Shown here piece after piece: positions 41,386-50,072 of a DNA stretch of 64,000 bases. How positions within the stretch are numbered: position 1 is the stretch's first letter; every line of letters starts with the position of its first letter. The notes below the pieces were generated by a model, which saw nothing but the letters and a program-made list of their open reading frames with translations, searched no databases and was not told the DNA's origin. The translations under genes and the position numbers were made by a program. The stretch lies in assembly GCF_937941905.1 (NCBI RefSeq), contig NZ_CALDGS010000068.1, positions 62,001 through 126,000 on the forward strand, given 5' to 3'. Source of the DNA: an uncultured Mycolicibacterium sp. (GTDB taxonomy: Bacteria > Actinomycetota > Actinomycetes > Mycobacteriales > Mycobacteriaceae).

Positions 41386-41946
41386 TCAGCCCGCGGTCGC
41401 GTCCGGCAGCAGCGGCGGGCAGCTGCCGTCCGGTGCGGCGACCCGCTCGAAGTGCCACCACTCGTTGGCGTACACCCGGCACAGCCCGAATCGCGGGCCG
41501 TACCGCACCATCCACTCCGCGGCCGCCGGGCCGCCGATGTCCACCGCCGCGCCGGTGACGTGCCGGGACACCTCGGGCGCGGCGACCCAGCGGCGGGCCT
41601 CGGCGAGGCTGCCGTACCCGGCGACGGCGTCGTCGAGGAAGTGCTGCTGCAGTTCCGGTGAGCGCCAGCCGGAGGTGATGCGCACCTCGACGCCGGCGGC
41701 GGCCGCCTCCGCGGCGGCGGCCCGCACCGCCCAGCGCAGCCCGGGCTCGAGCAGCGCGACCGCCGGGTGGCTGTCGTCGAACGGGCTCACGGTCAGCCCG
41801 GGCGGGATCGAGCCGTCACCGGCGACCACGACGCCGTCGTCGACGAGGCGCGGTGCTCCGGCGGGATCCGGGGTGGGGCAGGTCGGGACGGGGAGCAGCG
41901 CGGTGAGTAGCACCGCCCCCGCGGCGAGCGCCCGCAGCCCGGTCAC
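41386..41946 (-). CDS. Secreted M15-type D-Ala-D-Ala carboxypeptidase-like protein
   Basis: 186 aa. Signal peptide 1 to about 22 (LRALAAGAVLLTALLP). Zn-peptidase motifs: SRHVTGAAVDIGG (about 127-139, SxHxxxxAxD) and EWWHFE (about 163-168), with RITSGWRSPELQQHF as the typical substrate strand. VanY-like enzymes cut the terminal D-alanine of peptidoglycan peptides. Its start overlaps the stop of the upstream phosphodiesterase-like gene by 4 nt. Confidence 0.85.
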   Translation of the reverse strand: MTGLRALAAGAVLLTALLPVPTCPTPDPAGAPRLVDDGVVVAGDGSIPPGLTVSPFDDSHPAVALLEPGLRWAVRAAAAEAAAAGVEVRITSGWRSPELQQHFLDDAVAGYGSLAEARRWVAAPEVSRHVTGAAVDIGGPAAAEWMVRYGPRFGLCRVYANEWWHFERVAAPDGSCPPLLPDATAG

Positions 41947-43067
41947 CGGCCCCGCCCGAGCAGCAGCGGCACCCGCTGTTCGGCCGGGGTGAGCGAACCG
42001 TGGTGGCCGACGAACCCGGATTCCAGCGGCTCGGCGGCCCGGCGCAGCAGCACGGTGTCGCCGCGGGCGGCGGCCACCACGTCGCCGATGCGGGGCCGCA
42101 CCGCGTCGGTCACCCGCGGCCCGAACCAGCCGGCCGCGATCGCCTCGTCGCGCGGCAGCACCCAGGCCCGGTCGCCGAGCCGGGCGCGCCAGGTGGCGAG
42201 CACGTCGTCGGACGCGCCGGCGACGGTGTAGAGGTGGCGGGCCCGCGGCTCACCGCCGATCGCCCCCACGCCCGCGCACAACTGCGGCTCGGCGTCGAGG
42301 TCGACGGTGTCCCCGGCGGTGATCATGCCGTGGTCGGCCACCACCGCCAGCAGCCCGCCCGGCGGCAGCGCCGCCAGGATCGAGTCGACCAGCCGGTCCA
42401 CCTGGCGCAGCTGCATCCGCCACGGCGCCGAGCCCGGCCCGTAGCGGTGGCCGAGCAGATCGAGCTGGCTGTGGTAGCCGTAGCAGAAGCCCCGGGCCGC
42501 AACGACATCCGCCACGGTGGCGGCGAGGTCGCCGAGCGCGAGGACCCCGACGTAGCGGCCGCCGCGCAGCACCGCCCGGGTCAGCCCGGAGTCGGCGAAC
42601 GCCGCGTCGGACACCACGCTGACCGCGATCCCCGCGGCGGCGGCCCGTTCGAAGGTGGTCGGGTGCGGCTGCACCCGCTCCGGGGGAGCCGTGCTGCGCA
42701 GATCCTCCCCGCGCGGGTGCGGCCGCCAGCGCAGCGCGTTGAGCACCCCGGTACCGGGCAGCCGGAACGAGAGGCCCACCATGCCGTGCTCGCCGGACGG
42801 GCGGCCGGTGCCGACGGCCGCGAGCCCGGCGGCGGTGGTGGACGGGAAGCCGACCTGCAGGGTGGGCCCGCGTAGCTCGGCGAGCACCGGGGCGTCGGCG
42901 GCGTGCGCGTCGAGCAGGTCGGCGCCGAGGCCGTCGATCAGCAGCACGCAGGCGCCGGACACCTCGCCGAGGTCGGCGTCGAACCGGGGCTCGAACCCCG
43001 GCACGCCCATCGCGGCGAGCACGGTCGGGACGACGTCGGCCAGGTGCGGCAGCGCGGTCTCAGCCAC
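41943..43067 (-). CDS. Alkaline-phosphatase-superfamily phosphodiesterase
   Basis: 374 aa from GTG 43067 (V-A-E-T-A-L-P-H-L). Metal/nucleophile strand CVLLIDGLGADLLDAHAAD, threonine nucleophile context GFPSTTAAGLAAVGTG, AVVADHGMITAGDTVDLD and the closing VGHHGSLTPAEQRVPLLL, matching the nucleotide pyrophosphatase/phosphodiesterase branch. No signal peptide is evident, so it appears cytosolic. Overlaps the methyltransferase gene upstream by 8 nt and the M15 gene downstream by 4 nt: a three-gene translationally coupled unit. Confidence 0.83.
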   Translation of the reverse strand: MAETALPHLADVVPTVLAAMGVPGFEPRFDADLGEVSGACVLLIDGLGADLLDAHAADAPVLAELRGPTLQVGFPSTTAAGLAAVGTGRPSGEHGMVGLSFRLPGTGVLNALRWRPHPRGEDLRSTAPPERVQPHPTTFERAAAAGIAVSVVSDAAFADSGLTRAVLRGGRYVGVLALGDLAATVADVVAARGFCYGYHSQLDLLGHRYGPGSAPWRMQLRQVDRLVDSILAALPPGGLLAVVADHGMITAGDTVDLDAEPQLCAGVGAIGGEPRARHLYTVAGASDDVLATWRARLGDRAWVLPRDEAIAAGWFGPRVTDAVRPRIGDVVAAARGDTVLLRRAAEPLESGFVGHHGSLTPAEQRVPLLLGRGR

Positions 43068-43650
43068 ACGCCGAGCGTGCCACACTCACCGCGTAGTCCC
43101 CGCCGGCATAGGGCTCGCGGTCCCAGGTGGCCCAGCGGTGCAGCGGTCGCAGTCCGGCGGCGGCGACGAGTTCGTCGTAGCGGTCCAGCGGCAACCGGTC
43201 GGCCCGCACGGTGAACCCGGCCACCAGCAGCCCGCCGGGCCGCAGCCGGGCGGCCAGCTGTCGCAGCACGGTCGCCTCGGTGCCCGGGTCGAGGAAGATC
43301 ATCACGTTGCCGGCCAGCACGACGAGGTCGAACCGGTCGGTGACGTGCCGGTCCAGCTCGACCAGGTCGGCGTGCAGCCAGCGCAGCCGCGGCGCCTTGC
43401 GGCGGGCGGCGGCCAGCATGGCGGGGTCGGCGTCCACGCCGAGCACGGTGAACCCGCGGCGCGCGAGTTCGATGGCCACCCGGCCGGTGCCGCAGCCGGC
43501 GTCGAGCACGCGCCGGCCACCGGAGTCGGCCAGCAGTGCCGCGCCGAGATCGGCCTCACCGTGGATGTTCACGCCGGCGGCGGCCAGCCGGTCCCAGCGG
43601 GCGTCGTAGTCGTCGCCGCGCGGAGCGTCGGTGTGCTGCCAACGGGTCAC
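43060..43650 (-). CDS. Class I SAM-dependent methyltransferase
   Basis: 196 aa from GTG 43650. SAM motif I VLDAGCGTGRVAIELA (about 48-63), motif II with acidic VLGVDADPAM, and the motif IV strand DLVVLAGNVMIF. Residues DRFDL in the middle and the C-terminal WDREPYAGGDYAVSVA complete the fold. Small-molecule methyltransferase of unknown acceptor. First gene of the overlapping unit with the phosphodiesterase and M15 peptidase; 11 nt downstream of the MarR gene stop. Confidence 0.82.
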   Translation of the reverse strand: MTRWQHTDAPRGDDYDARWDRLAAAGVNIHGEADLGAALLADSGGRRVLDAGCGTGRVAIELARRGFTVLGVDADPAMLAAARRKAPRLRWLHADLVELDRHVTDRFDLVVLAGNVMIFLDPGTEATVLRQLAARLRPGGLLVAGFTVRADRLPLDRYDELVAAAGLRPLHRWATWDREPYAGGDYAVSVARSACG

Positions 43651-43661
43651 GTCCGCCGAGG

Positions 43662-44144
43662 CTACCCGCGTCCGGCCAGCAGCCGGGCCACCCCGGCGGT
43701 CAGGTCGCGCAGCGCCGGCAGCGCGCTCAGCAGCGCCTGGACGTCGGCGGGCGGCAGCTCGGACAGCGCCTGGGCCACCGCGCCGGCCAGAGCGTCCTCG
43801 ATGGCGGCGCGCTCGGTCAGGGCCTTGTCGGTGGGGCGCAGCACCGAGACCCGGCGGTCGTGCTCGGCGGGGCGCTTGTCCAGCAGGCCGCGGTCGATCA
43901 GCGAGCGCACCGCCGCACTGACGTTGCTCGACTGCATCCCGGTCGCGGCGGCGACCTCCGACACGCTGCGCCCGGGTTGTTCGAGGACGGTGCGCAGCAC
44001 CGCCAGCTCCGAGGCGGGCAGCGGTTCCAGGCCGACCTTGGCCGGGCCGAGGCGGGCCAGCCGCCAGGACAGCGCGTGCAGCACCAGGGCCAGCTCGCGC
44101 AGCGGGGGATCGGTCGGGGTGGAGGCCATCACCGCACCATACAT
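43662..44144 (-). CDS. MarR-family regulator
   Basis: 160 aa from ATG 44144 (ATG 44129 also possible, giving 155 aa). MarR winged helix: LEPLPASELAVLRTVLEQPG, SVSEVAAATGMQSSNVSAAV, and the wing RGLLDKRPAEHDRRVSVLRP. The helix-5/6 dimer arm ends RLLAGRG. Divergent from a Bcr/CflA-type exporter, with two palindromes between; probably represses the exporter until an effector binds. Confidence 0.85.
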   Translation of the reverse strand: MYGAVMASTPTDPPLRELALVLHALSWRLARLGPAKVGLEPLPASELAVLRTVLEQPGRSVSEVAAATGMQSSNVSAAVRSLIDRGLLDKRPAEHDRRVSVLRPTDKALTERAAIEDALAGAVAQALSELPPADVQALLSALPALRDLTAGVARLLAGRG

Positions 44145-44177
44145 ATGTTGACATACTTATTAGTCGATACGTATCGT
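44144..44177. promoter_or_regulatory. MarR operators and exporter promoter
   Basis: Two perfect or near-perfect palindromes: TATGTTGACATA (44144-44155) and CGATACGTATCG (44165-44176). A TTGACA -35 (44148-44153) and a TATCGT -10 (44172-44177) with 18-bp spacing overlap both. So a bound MarR dimer would block the exporter promoter, and the first palindrome covers the regulator's own start codon. Confidence 0.6.
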
Positions 44178-44211
44178 TGAACCACCGCTGCGCTCCGCAT
44201 GTAAGGACTCC

Positions 44212-45465
44212 ATGACCTCCACCGGTTTCTCCGTGCCGTTGCTCATTGTGCTGGCAATGCTCAACGGCCTCACCCCGTTCTCGATCGACATGTACCTGTC
44301 GGCCTTCCCGGAGATGGCGGTCGAGTTCGGCACCACCGCGTCGGGGGTGCAGCTGTCGCTGACCGCCTTCCTGATCGGCCTGGCCAGCGGGCAGCTCGTC
44401 ATCGGGACCGTCTCCGACCGGTACGGCCGGCGGGTGCCGCTGCTCGTCGGCACCGCGGCCTGCCTGGTGGCCAGCCTGGCCTGTGCGGTCGCGCCGTCGA
44501 TCGCGGTGCTGGTGGCGCTGCGGTTCGTGCAGGGCTTCACCGGTGCGGCCGGCGTGGTGATCGGCCGCGCCGTGATCGCCGACCGCGTCGAAGGCGCGGC
44601 TGCGGCACGGGTGTTCGCGGTGATGATGCTCATCAGCGTGCTCGCCCCGATCACCGCGCCGATGCTGGGCGGTGGCATCGTCACCTGGCTGGGCTGGCGG
44701 GCGGTGTTCGTCGCGCTGGCCGTGCTGAACCTGCTGCTGCTGTTCGGCGTGCTGGCCTTCGTCGAGGAGTCGCTGCCGCCGGAGCGGCGCCGTCCCGGTG
44801 GGCTGGGGGCGCTGGCCGCGAGCGCACGCAGCGTGCTGACCAACCGCCACTACCTCGGCTACGCGCTGACCATGGCGTTCACCTCCGGCGGGCTGTTCGC
44901 CTACATCTCGGCCTCGCCGTTCGTGCTGCAGAACATCATCGGGCTGTCGCCCGGGCGCTACGCGGTCACCTTCGGCTGCTGTGCGCTGTGCATCGGGGTG
45001 TCCGGCCTGGTCTCGGCGCGGTTGGTGCGACGGTTCCCGCCGCGCCGGGTGCTCATCGGCGGGGTGTGCGGCATGGTCGTGATGGCGAGCCTGCTGCTGC
45101 TGGCGGTGACGGCCGGCGGGGTGCAGCCGGTCGCGACCATCGGACTGATGGCGGGTTTCCTGGCCAGCATCGGGTTCGTCTACAGCAACGCCACCGCACT
45201 GGCCACCACCGAGGTCCGGCACGCCGCCGGCACCGGCTCGGCGGTGCTGGGCCTGCTGCAGTACGGGACCGGTGCGGTCACCCCGCCGCTGGTCGGGCTC
45301 GCCGGGTCGGCCAGCGCGGTGCCGATGGGGGTGGTGATGGGCGGCGCGGCCGCGCTGGCGGCGCTGTCGCTGGCGGTGCTCACCCGGGGACACCGGCCCG
45401 ATTTCGAACCGGTCCCGGTCGAGGCGGCCGAGCCGGCCGGGTTTCGCGGCGGGGGCAGCGGGTAG
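44212..45465 (+). CDS. Bcr/CflA-type MFS drug exporter
   Basis: 417 aa, 12 membrane helices. Motif A GTVSDRYGRRVPLL (about 63-76) and the Bcr/CflA-style start LAMLNGLTPFSIDMYLSAFP, FGTTASGVQLSLTAFLIGLA. Expels drugs or metabolites (sulfonamide, bicyclomycin, chloramphenicol for studied relatives) with protons. Controlled probably by the divergent MarR gene. Cytoplasmic C-terminal tail is short and acidic. Confidence 0.87.
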   Translation: MTSTGFSVPLLIVLAMLNGLTPFSIDMYLSAFPEMAVEFGTTASGVQLSLTAFLIGLASGQLVIGTVSDRYGRRVPLLVGTAACLVASLACAVAPSIAVLVALRFVQGFTGAAGVVIGRAVIADRVEGAAAARVFAVMMLISVLAPITAPMLGGGIVTWLGWRAVFVALAVLNLLLLFGVLAFVEESLPPERRRPGGLGALAASARSVLTNRHYLGYALTMAFTSGGLFAYISASPFVLQNIIGLSPGRYAVTFGCCALCIGVSGLVSARLVRRFPPRRVLIGGVCGMVVMASLLLLAVTAGGVQPVATIGLMAGFLASIGFVYSNATALATTEVRHAAGTGSAVLGLLQYGTGAVTPPLVGLAGSASAVPMGVVMGGAAALAALSLAVLTRGHRPDFEPVPVEAAEPAGFRGGGSG

Positions 45466-45525
45466 ACGCAGGGTGACCGGGCGCCATTCGCGCCGCATCC
45501 ACCACTGCTCCGAGGGGGCATCACT

Positions 45526-46347
45526 GTGACCACCACCGCGACGCTGCAGACCCAGCTGCGCACGCTGCTCGACCTGACCAACACCGAGATCCAGGTCGCC
45601 GAGACCCGGGTCGCCCAGGCCCGCACCGAGGCGGTGCGCCGGGAACTGACCCAGAACGCCGGCAACGCCCGGCACCGGGCCGAGGCGATCACCCGCGCAC
45701 TGCGCGACCTCGGCGGCTGCCCGAGCGTGACCGGCCCGCTGTTCGGACGCGCGGCCGCCCTGGTGAAGACGATGGTCGAGCAGGCCCAACCGTTCGACGA
45801 GGCGCTGCTGGGGGACCTGCAGCTGGAGCACCAGCTGCTGGACCGGGCGCGCTACGTCAAGGCGCTCGCCGTCGCCGCCGGCCATGCCGATGTCGAGGCG
45901 CTCGCCGACCGGCTCGTCACCGCGCACTCGGCGACGGTCGAGTGGCTGACCACCGTGCTGGCCGAACTGGCGCTCGGTGGGCCCGCCGCGCTGCGCCGCA
46001 CCCCGCTGCAGGCCGCGGCCGGGGCCGCGGTTCGACTCGTCAACGCCCCGGTGAACTGGACGGCCCGCGGGCTGGACCGCGCGGTGGCCACCGTGCGCTC
46101 GGTGCCGCGGCCCACGGACGCGTTCACCCGCACGGTCTCACCCGATGTCGAGGATCTGCCCATCGACGACTACGACGCGCTCAACGTCGCCCAGGCCGTG
46201 GCCGCCGTCAAGGACCTGGAGATCCCGGCGGACATCCGCAACGTCATCGCCTACGAGGAGGCGCACAAGGACCGCCACGGCGTCGTCTCGGCGGCCCAGA
46301 CCCGGCTCGCCGCGATCGCTCAGGACGTCGTGGGGATCAACACCTGA
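45526..46347 (+). CDS. Ferritin-like-domain protein
   Basis: 273 aa, GTG start, AGGGGG site. Residues 1-150 form a likely four-helix bundle (LRTLLDLTNTEIQVAETRVA, RHRAEAITRALRDLGG, LEHQLLDRARYVKALA, AHSATVEWLTTVLAEL) with Glu and His spaced as in ferritin-like DUF proteins. The C-terminal third is extended and includes APVNWTARGLDRAV and PTDAFTRTVSPDVEDLPIDD. Iron binding is possible but the full di-iron set could not be confirmed. Function unknown. Confidence 0.65.
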   Translation: MTTTATLQTQLRTLLDLTNTEIQVAETRVAQARTEAVRRELTQNAGNARHRAEAITRALRDLGGCPSVTGPLFGRAAALVKTMVEQAQPFDEALLGDLQLEHQLLDRARYVKALAVAAGHADVEALADRLVTAHSATVEWLTTVLAELALGGPAALRRTPLQAAAGAAVRLVNAPVNWTARGLDRAVATVRSVPRPTDAFTRTVSPDVEDLPIDDYDALNVAQAVAAVKDLEIPADIRNVIAYEEAHKDRHGVVSAAQTRLAAIAQDVVGINT

Positions 46348-46350
46348 CAC

Positions 46351-46806
46351 CTATGCCGACCGGGTGAGCAGGGGCAGCACCGCCCGCCGTCGGGCGGTGA
46401 TCGCCTCGGCGAAGCAGCGCAGCGCCCGGGGGACCGAGTCGACCACCACGAACGCGGACGCGTCGCCGAAGACATCGAGTGCCTGGCTCACCGGCGGACC
46501 GGTGACCAGGGCCCACTCGATGCCGGCGGCGCGGCATTCGTCGTCGAGGTCGTACAGCAGGCACAGCCCGGGCCGCGCGAACCAGTTCACCCCGGCCAGA
46601 TCGAGCACCAGGGGCTGGCCCGCGCGCACGAATCGCTTGAGATAGCCGGAGATTCGATCGGCGTTGACGGCATCGACCACGCCGGTCACGGTCACCACGG
46701 TGGCCAGGTGACGGCTCTGCGCCCGCACGGCCGCACCGGCGAACTCCCGGGCGGCGCACCCGCATCGCGCCGCGCGCGGCCGGAGCCTGTCGATCGGTAC
46801 GGTCAT
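46351..46806 (-). CDS. STAS-domain protein lacking the phosphorylatable serine
   Basis: 151 aa. N-terminal 35 residues are basic with CGCAAREF; then VVTVTGVVDAVNADRISGYL, and the STAS switch strand LVLDLAGVNWFARPGLCLLY. In RsbV-type proteins the position two before the glycine is Ser or Thr; here it is ARPG, so the usual partner-switching phosphorylation seems impossible. Reminiscent of the STAS gene (Rv1904) near katG in M. tuberculosis. Convergent with the ferritin-like gene, 3 nt apart. Confidence 0.75.
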   Translation of the reverse strand: MTVPIDRLRPRAARCGCAAREFAGAAVRAQSRHLATVVTVTGVVDAVNADRISGYLKRFVRAGQPLVLDLAGVNWFARPGLCLLYDLDDECRAAGIEWALVTGPPVSQALDVFGDASAFVVVDSVPRALRCFAEAITARRRAVLPLLTRSA

Positions 46807-46927
46807 GTCGACCTCATCTCCCGAAGGGTGCGTTGCTGAGAGAATCCCAGTGCCCCCAAGCTATCCGGCAACTCTAAGGCGGCCGGGAGCGCGCTCTAAA
46901 TTCCGGGTAAGAAGCCGGTACGAGGTG

Positions 46928-47659
46928 ATGACGGCACGGTGGTGGACGAGGTGCGGTGCGGCCGCGGCGGTCCTGGCGGTCGGCACCCAGTGCGCCGCGC
47001 CCGCACCGGCACCCGCCCCGGAGCCGACGCCGGCCTCCACCGCACCCACCACCGCCGCCACGCCGGCGGCCCCCGCACCGGCGACTGCCGGCGGGGTGCG
47101 CCGGCCCGCCACCGTGCATCCGGTGACCGCGGCCGATCTCGGTCCGGCCTGGCGGCCCGGCTGCCCGGTCGGTCCGGACGGCCTGCGCCGGGTGGAACTC
47201 GACCACCTCGGCATGGACGCCCGCATCCACCGCGGCTCGCTGGTGGTCGACGCCGGGCTCGTCGACGAGGTGATCGCGATCTTCGACGAGCTGCTGCGGC
47301 TCGGGTACCCCATCGAACGGATGCGCACGGTCGACCACTACCCGGACGCCTCCGATGAGGCCTCGATGGCCGACAACAACACCTCGGCCTACAACTGCCG
47401 CGACATCCCCGGCACCGGGCAGTGGTCGTGGCACGCCTGGGGCCGCGCGATCGATCTCAACCCACTGCTGAACCCGTACCTGGACGAGCACGGGGTGGCC
47501 CCGCACAACGCCGGGCCCTACCTGGACCGCAACCGCATCGACCCCGGGCTGCTGCACGACGGTGACGCCGCGGTGCGGGTGTTCACCGACCGCGGCTGGC
47601 GCTGGGGCGGCCACTGGCGAAACCCCGTGGACTATCAGCACTTCGAACGCCATCGCTGA
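46928..47659 (+). CDS. Secreted M15-family metallopeptidase-like protein
   Basis: 243 aa from ATG 46928 (or GTG 46925). Signal peptide (WTRCGAAAAVLAVGTQCAAP; Cys at the end resembles a weak lipobox) and a Pro/Ala/Thr linker to about 65. The catalytic part contains DHYPDASDEASMADNNTSAY, HAWGRAIDLNPLLNPYL (zinc His and Asp) and YQHFE at the end. It is the VanY-like DUF of mycobacteria, probably a peptidoglycan-peptide-cleaving enzyme. Divergent from the STAS gene with 121 bp between. Confidence 0.83.
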   Translation: MTARWWTRCGAAAAVLAVGTQCAAPAPAPAPEPTPASTAPTTAATPAAPAPATAGGVRRPATVHPVTAADLGPAWRPGCPVGPDGLRRVELDHLGMDARIHRGSLVVDAGLVDEVIAIFDELLRLGYPIERMRTVDHYPDASDEASMADNNTSAYNCRDIPGTGQWSWHAWGRAIDLNPLLNPYLDEHGVAPHNAGPYLDRNRIDPGLLHDGDAAVRVFTDRGWRWGGHWRNPVDYQHFERHR

Positions 47660-47817
47660 CCGTCCCGGCGGTCCGCGGCGCGGTTCCGGCCGGAGCCCCG
47701 GATTTCTCGCGGGCCCGCACCTCACCCACGGCCCGAACCATCGTTCGAACCGTTGACGGAGGCCCGATCCGTCCACAGGCGCGCATTCAGCCACCGACTC
47801 CCCGTAGGGTCGTGCGC

Positions 47818-48741
47818 GTGTCGGTTCGCGAACTCGTCGTCCTGGGGACCGCCAGTCAGGTGCCGACCAGGCACCGCAACCACAACGGCTACCTGCTGCG
47901 CTGGGACGACGAAGGGCTGCTGTTCGACCCGGGGGAGGGCACCCAGCGGCAGTTCCTGCTGGCCGGCGTCTCGCCGACCGCCGTCACCCGGCTGTGCCTG
48001 ACGCATTTCCACGGCGACCACTGCCTCGGCGTGCCGGGCATCGTGCAGCGGCTCGCCCTGGACCGCGTGCGACAACCGGTGCACGCGCACTTCCCGGCCT
48101 CCGGCCGCGACTACTTCGCCCGGCTGCGCCACGCCTGTCTCTACCACGACACCCTCGAGCTGCGCGAACATCCGGTCTCCGGCGACGGGCCGATCGCCAC
48201 CGGGGCGTTCGGCACCCTCGAGGCGCGCCGACTCGACCACGGCGTCGAGGCCTTCGGCTACCGGCTCACCGAACCGGACGGCCTCCGGTTCCGCAAAGAT
48301 CGACTGGCGCACTTCGGGATCCGCGGTGCGGACGTGGCCCGGCTGCAGCGCGAGGGCCGGCTCGTCACGCCGCGCGGTGTCGTCGACATCGGGGAGGTCA
48401 CCGCAGTCCGGCCCGGCCAGCGATTCGCCTTCGTCATGGACACCCGGCTCTGCGACGCCGTCTACGAACTCGCCGACCGGGCGGACATGCTCGTGATCGA
48501 GGCCACGTTCCGGCACGAACACGCCGCACTCGCACAGGAATACGGGCATCTCACCGCCCGCCAGGCCGGCCGGGTGGCCCGCGAATGCGGGGTGCGGCGG
48601 TTGGTGCTCACCCACTTCTCGCAGCGCTACGCCGACCTCGCCGCGCACCGGGACGAGGCCGGCGAGGCGTTCGGCGGCGACATCGTCGTCGCCGCGGACC
48701 TGATGCGCATCCCGGTGCCGAAACGCCCGCCCGCACCGTGA
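47818..48741 (+). CDS. rnz: Ribonuclease Z
   Basis: 307 aa from GTG 47818, 8 nt after a TAGGGT -10; the in-frame GTG at 47812 is the alternative. Metallo-beta-lactamase fold: THFHGDH (62-68) is the zinc motif, and GTASQVPTRHRNHNGYLL is the tRNase Z start. Later HYF/exosite-type segments: AFVMDTRLCDAVYELAD and ATFRHEHAALAQEYGHLTA, then VLTHFSQRY. RNase Z removes the 3' trailer from tRNA precursors. Single gene. Confidence 0.87.
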   Translation: MSVRELVVLGTASQVPTRHRNHNGYLLRWDDEGLLFDPGEGTQRQFLLAGVSPTAVTRLCLTHFHGDHCLGVPGIVQRLALDRVRQPVHAHFPASGRDYFARLRHACLYHDTLELREHPVSGDGPIATGAFGTLEARRLDHGVEAFGYRLTEPDGLRFRKDRLAHFGIRGADVARLQREGRLVTPRGVVDIGEVTAVRPGQRFAFVMDTRLCDAVYELADRADMLVIEATFRHEHAALAQEYGHLTARQAGRVARECGVRRLVLTHFSQRYADLAAHRDEAGEAFGGDIVVAADLMRIPVPKRPPAP

Positions 48742-48823
48742 CCGGACACACCGGGGCGGGGTTGGTAGTCTGCCAGGGCTGTCGTCGCCTGCGGACCGAA
48801 AGCCCCGACACGGAAAGAGAGTT

Positions 48824-50023
48824 GTGCGCTCCGGAGAGATCAAGGCGTTGTCCGGGCTGCGCATCGTGGCCGCCGTCTGGGTGGTGCTGTTCCACTTCCG
48901 CCCGCTGCTGCACCAGGCCGCGCCGCGCACGGCCGAGGCGCTCGCACCCGTGCTCGACTGCGGGGCGCAGGGCGTGGACCTGTTCTTCATCCTCAGCGGC
49001 TTCGTGCTGACCTGGAACTACCTCGACCGCATGGGGCCGGCCTGGTCCACCCGCACCACACTGCGCTTCCTGTGGCTGCGGCTGGCCCGGGTGTGGCCGG
49101 TGTACCTGGTCACCATGCACCTCGCGGCCGGGATCATCCTCGCCACCCGCTACATCGGGCACGTCCCGTGGGACGAGGCACTGGCCGAGGTCACCGCCGG
49201 CAACTACATGCGGCAGCTGCTGCTGATCCAGCTGTGGTTCCGGCCCTACTTCGACGGCTCGAGCTGGAACGGCCCGGCCTGGTCGATCAGCGCCGAATGG
49301 CTGGCCTACCTGCTGTTCGGCGGGCTGGTCCTGCTCGTCTTCCGGCTGATGCGGGCCACCCGGGCGCGCGGGCTGCTGCTGCTGTCGGTGGGGGCGACGC
49401 TGCCGCCGCTGATGCTGGTGCTGTCCAGCGGGCTGTTCTACACCCCGTGGAGCTGGCTGCCGCGGATCGTGCTGCAGTTCACCGCCGGCGCGCTGGCCTG
49501 CGCGGCGGTGCGCCGGCTGCGGCCCAGCGACCGGATGCGGCTCGGTGCCGGGTACCTCGCCCTCGGGTTGCTGGTCGCCGTCATCGCACTGCTGTACTGG
49601 CTCGACGCGCACGGCCCGGCGGCCATGGTCGATCCCGGCGCGCTGGTCGATGTGCTGTTCGTGCCGCTGGTGGTGAGCCTGGCGGTCGGGGCCGGGGGAC
49701 TGGTGCGGGTGCTGTCCTGGCGGGCGGTGGTCTACGCCGGGCACGTCTCGTTCAGCCTGTACATGGTGCACGAACTGGTGCACATGGTGTGGAACTGGGC
49801 GGCCGAGCAGTTCGGGATCGTGCTGGAGCCCGGCACGGGGGCCAGGCTGGTGGTGGCCGGGCTGCTGGGCGCGGCGGCGGTCGGGGCCGTGGCCCTCTAC
49901 CACCTCGTCGAGGAGCCGTCCCGCAAATGGATGCGCCGGATGCTCGACACACCGCCGGCGGCCGACGGCGACGGGCGGACGGACACGCGCGTCGCGGTCG
50001 GCGGCGGCGCGGCGGCGGCTTAG
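48824..50023 (+). CDS. Acyltransferase-3 family membrane protein
   Basis: 399 aa, GTG start. Ten or more membrane helices; signature ALSGLRIVAAVWVVLFHFRP near the N-terminus (family histidine in the first helix), GVDLFFILSGFVLTWNYLDR, RLARVWPVYLVTMH and WSISAEWLAYLLFG. OafA/NodX-type enzymes acetylate or succinylate envelope glycans or lipids. The next gene is a secreted SGNH hydrolase-like protein, a pairing also known for Rv0517-Rv0518 in M. tuberculosis, suggesting a trans-acylation couple. Substrate unknown. Confidence 0.86.
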   Translation: MRSGEIKALSGLRIVAAVWVVLFHFRPLLHQAAPRTAEALAPVLDCGAQGVDLFFILSGFVLTWNYLDRMGPAWSTRTTLRFLWLRLARVWPVYLVTMHLAAGIILATRYIGHVPWDEALAEVTAGNYMRQLLLIQLWFRPYFDGSSWNGPAWSISAEWLAYLLFGGLVLLVFRLMRATRARGLLLLSVGATLPPLMLVLSSGLFYTPWSWLPRIVLQFTAGALACAAVRRLRPSDRMRLGAGYLALGLLVAVIALLYWLDAHGPAAMVDPGALVDVLFVPLVVSLAVGAGGLVRVLSWRAVVYAGHVSFSLYMVHELVHMVWNWAAEQFGIVLEPGTGARLVVAGLLGAAAVGAVALYHLVEEPSRKWMRRMLDTPPAADGDGRTDTRVAVGGGAAAA

Positions 50024-50072
50024 GCTGTCGGACGTCATCGGTCGATCGTTGGGCGGCGATGGGAGGCACAGA

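Noticed and set aside
46829..46848. GGGTGCGTTGCTGAGAGA resembles the THI box of a TPP riboswitch
   Set aside because: The other conserved part (ACCTGATCCGGGT-like) is missing, and the downstream gene is an M15 peptidase, not a thiamin gene.
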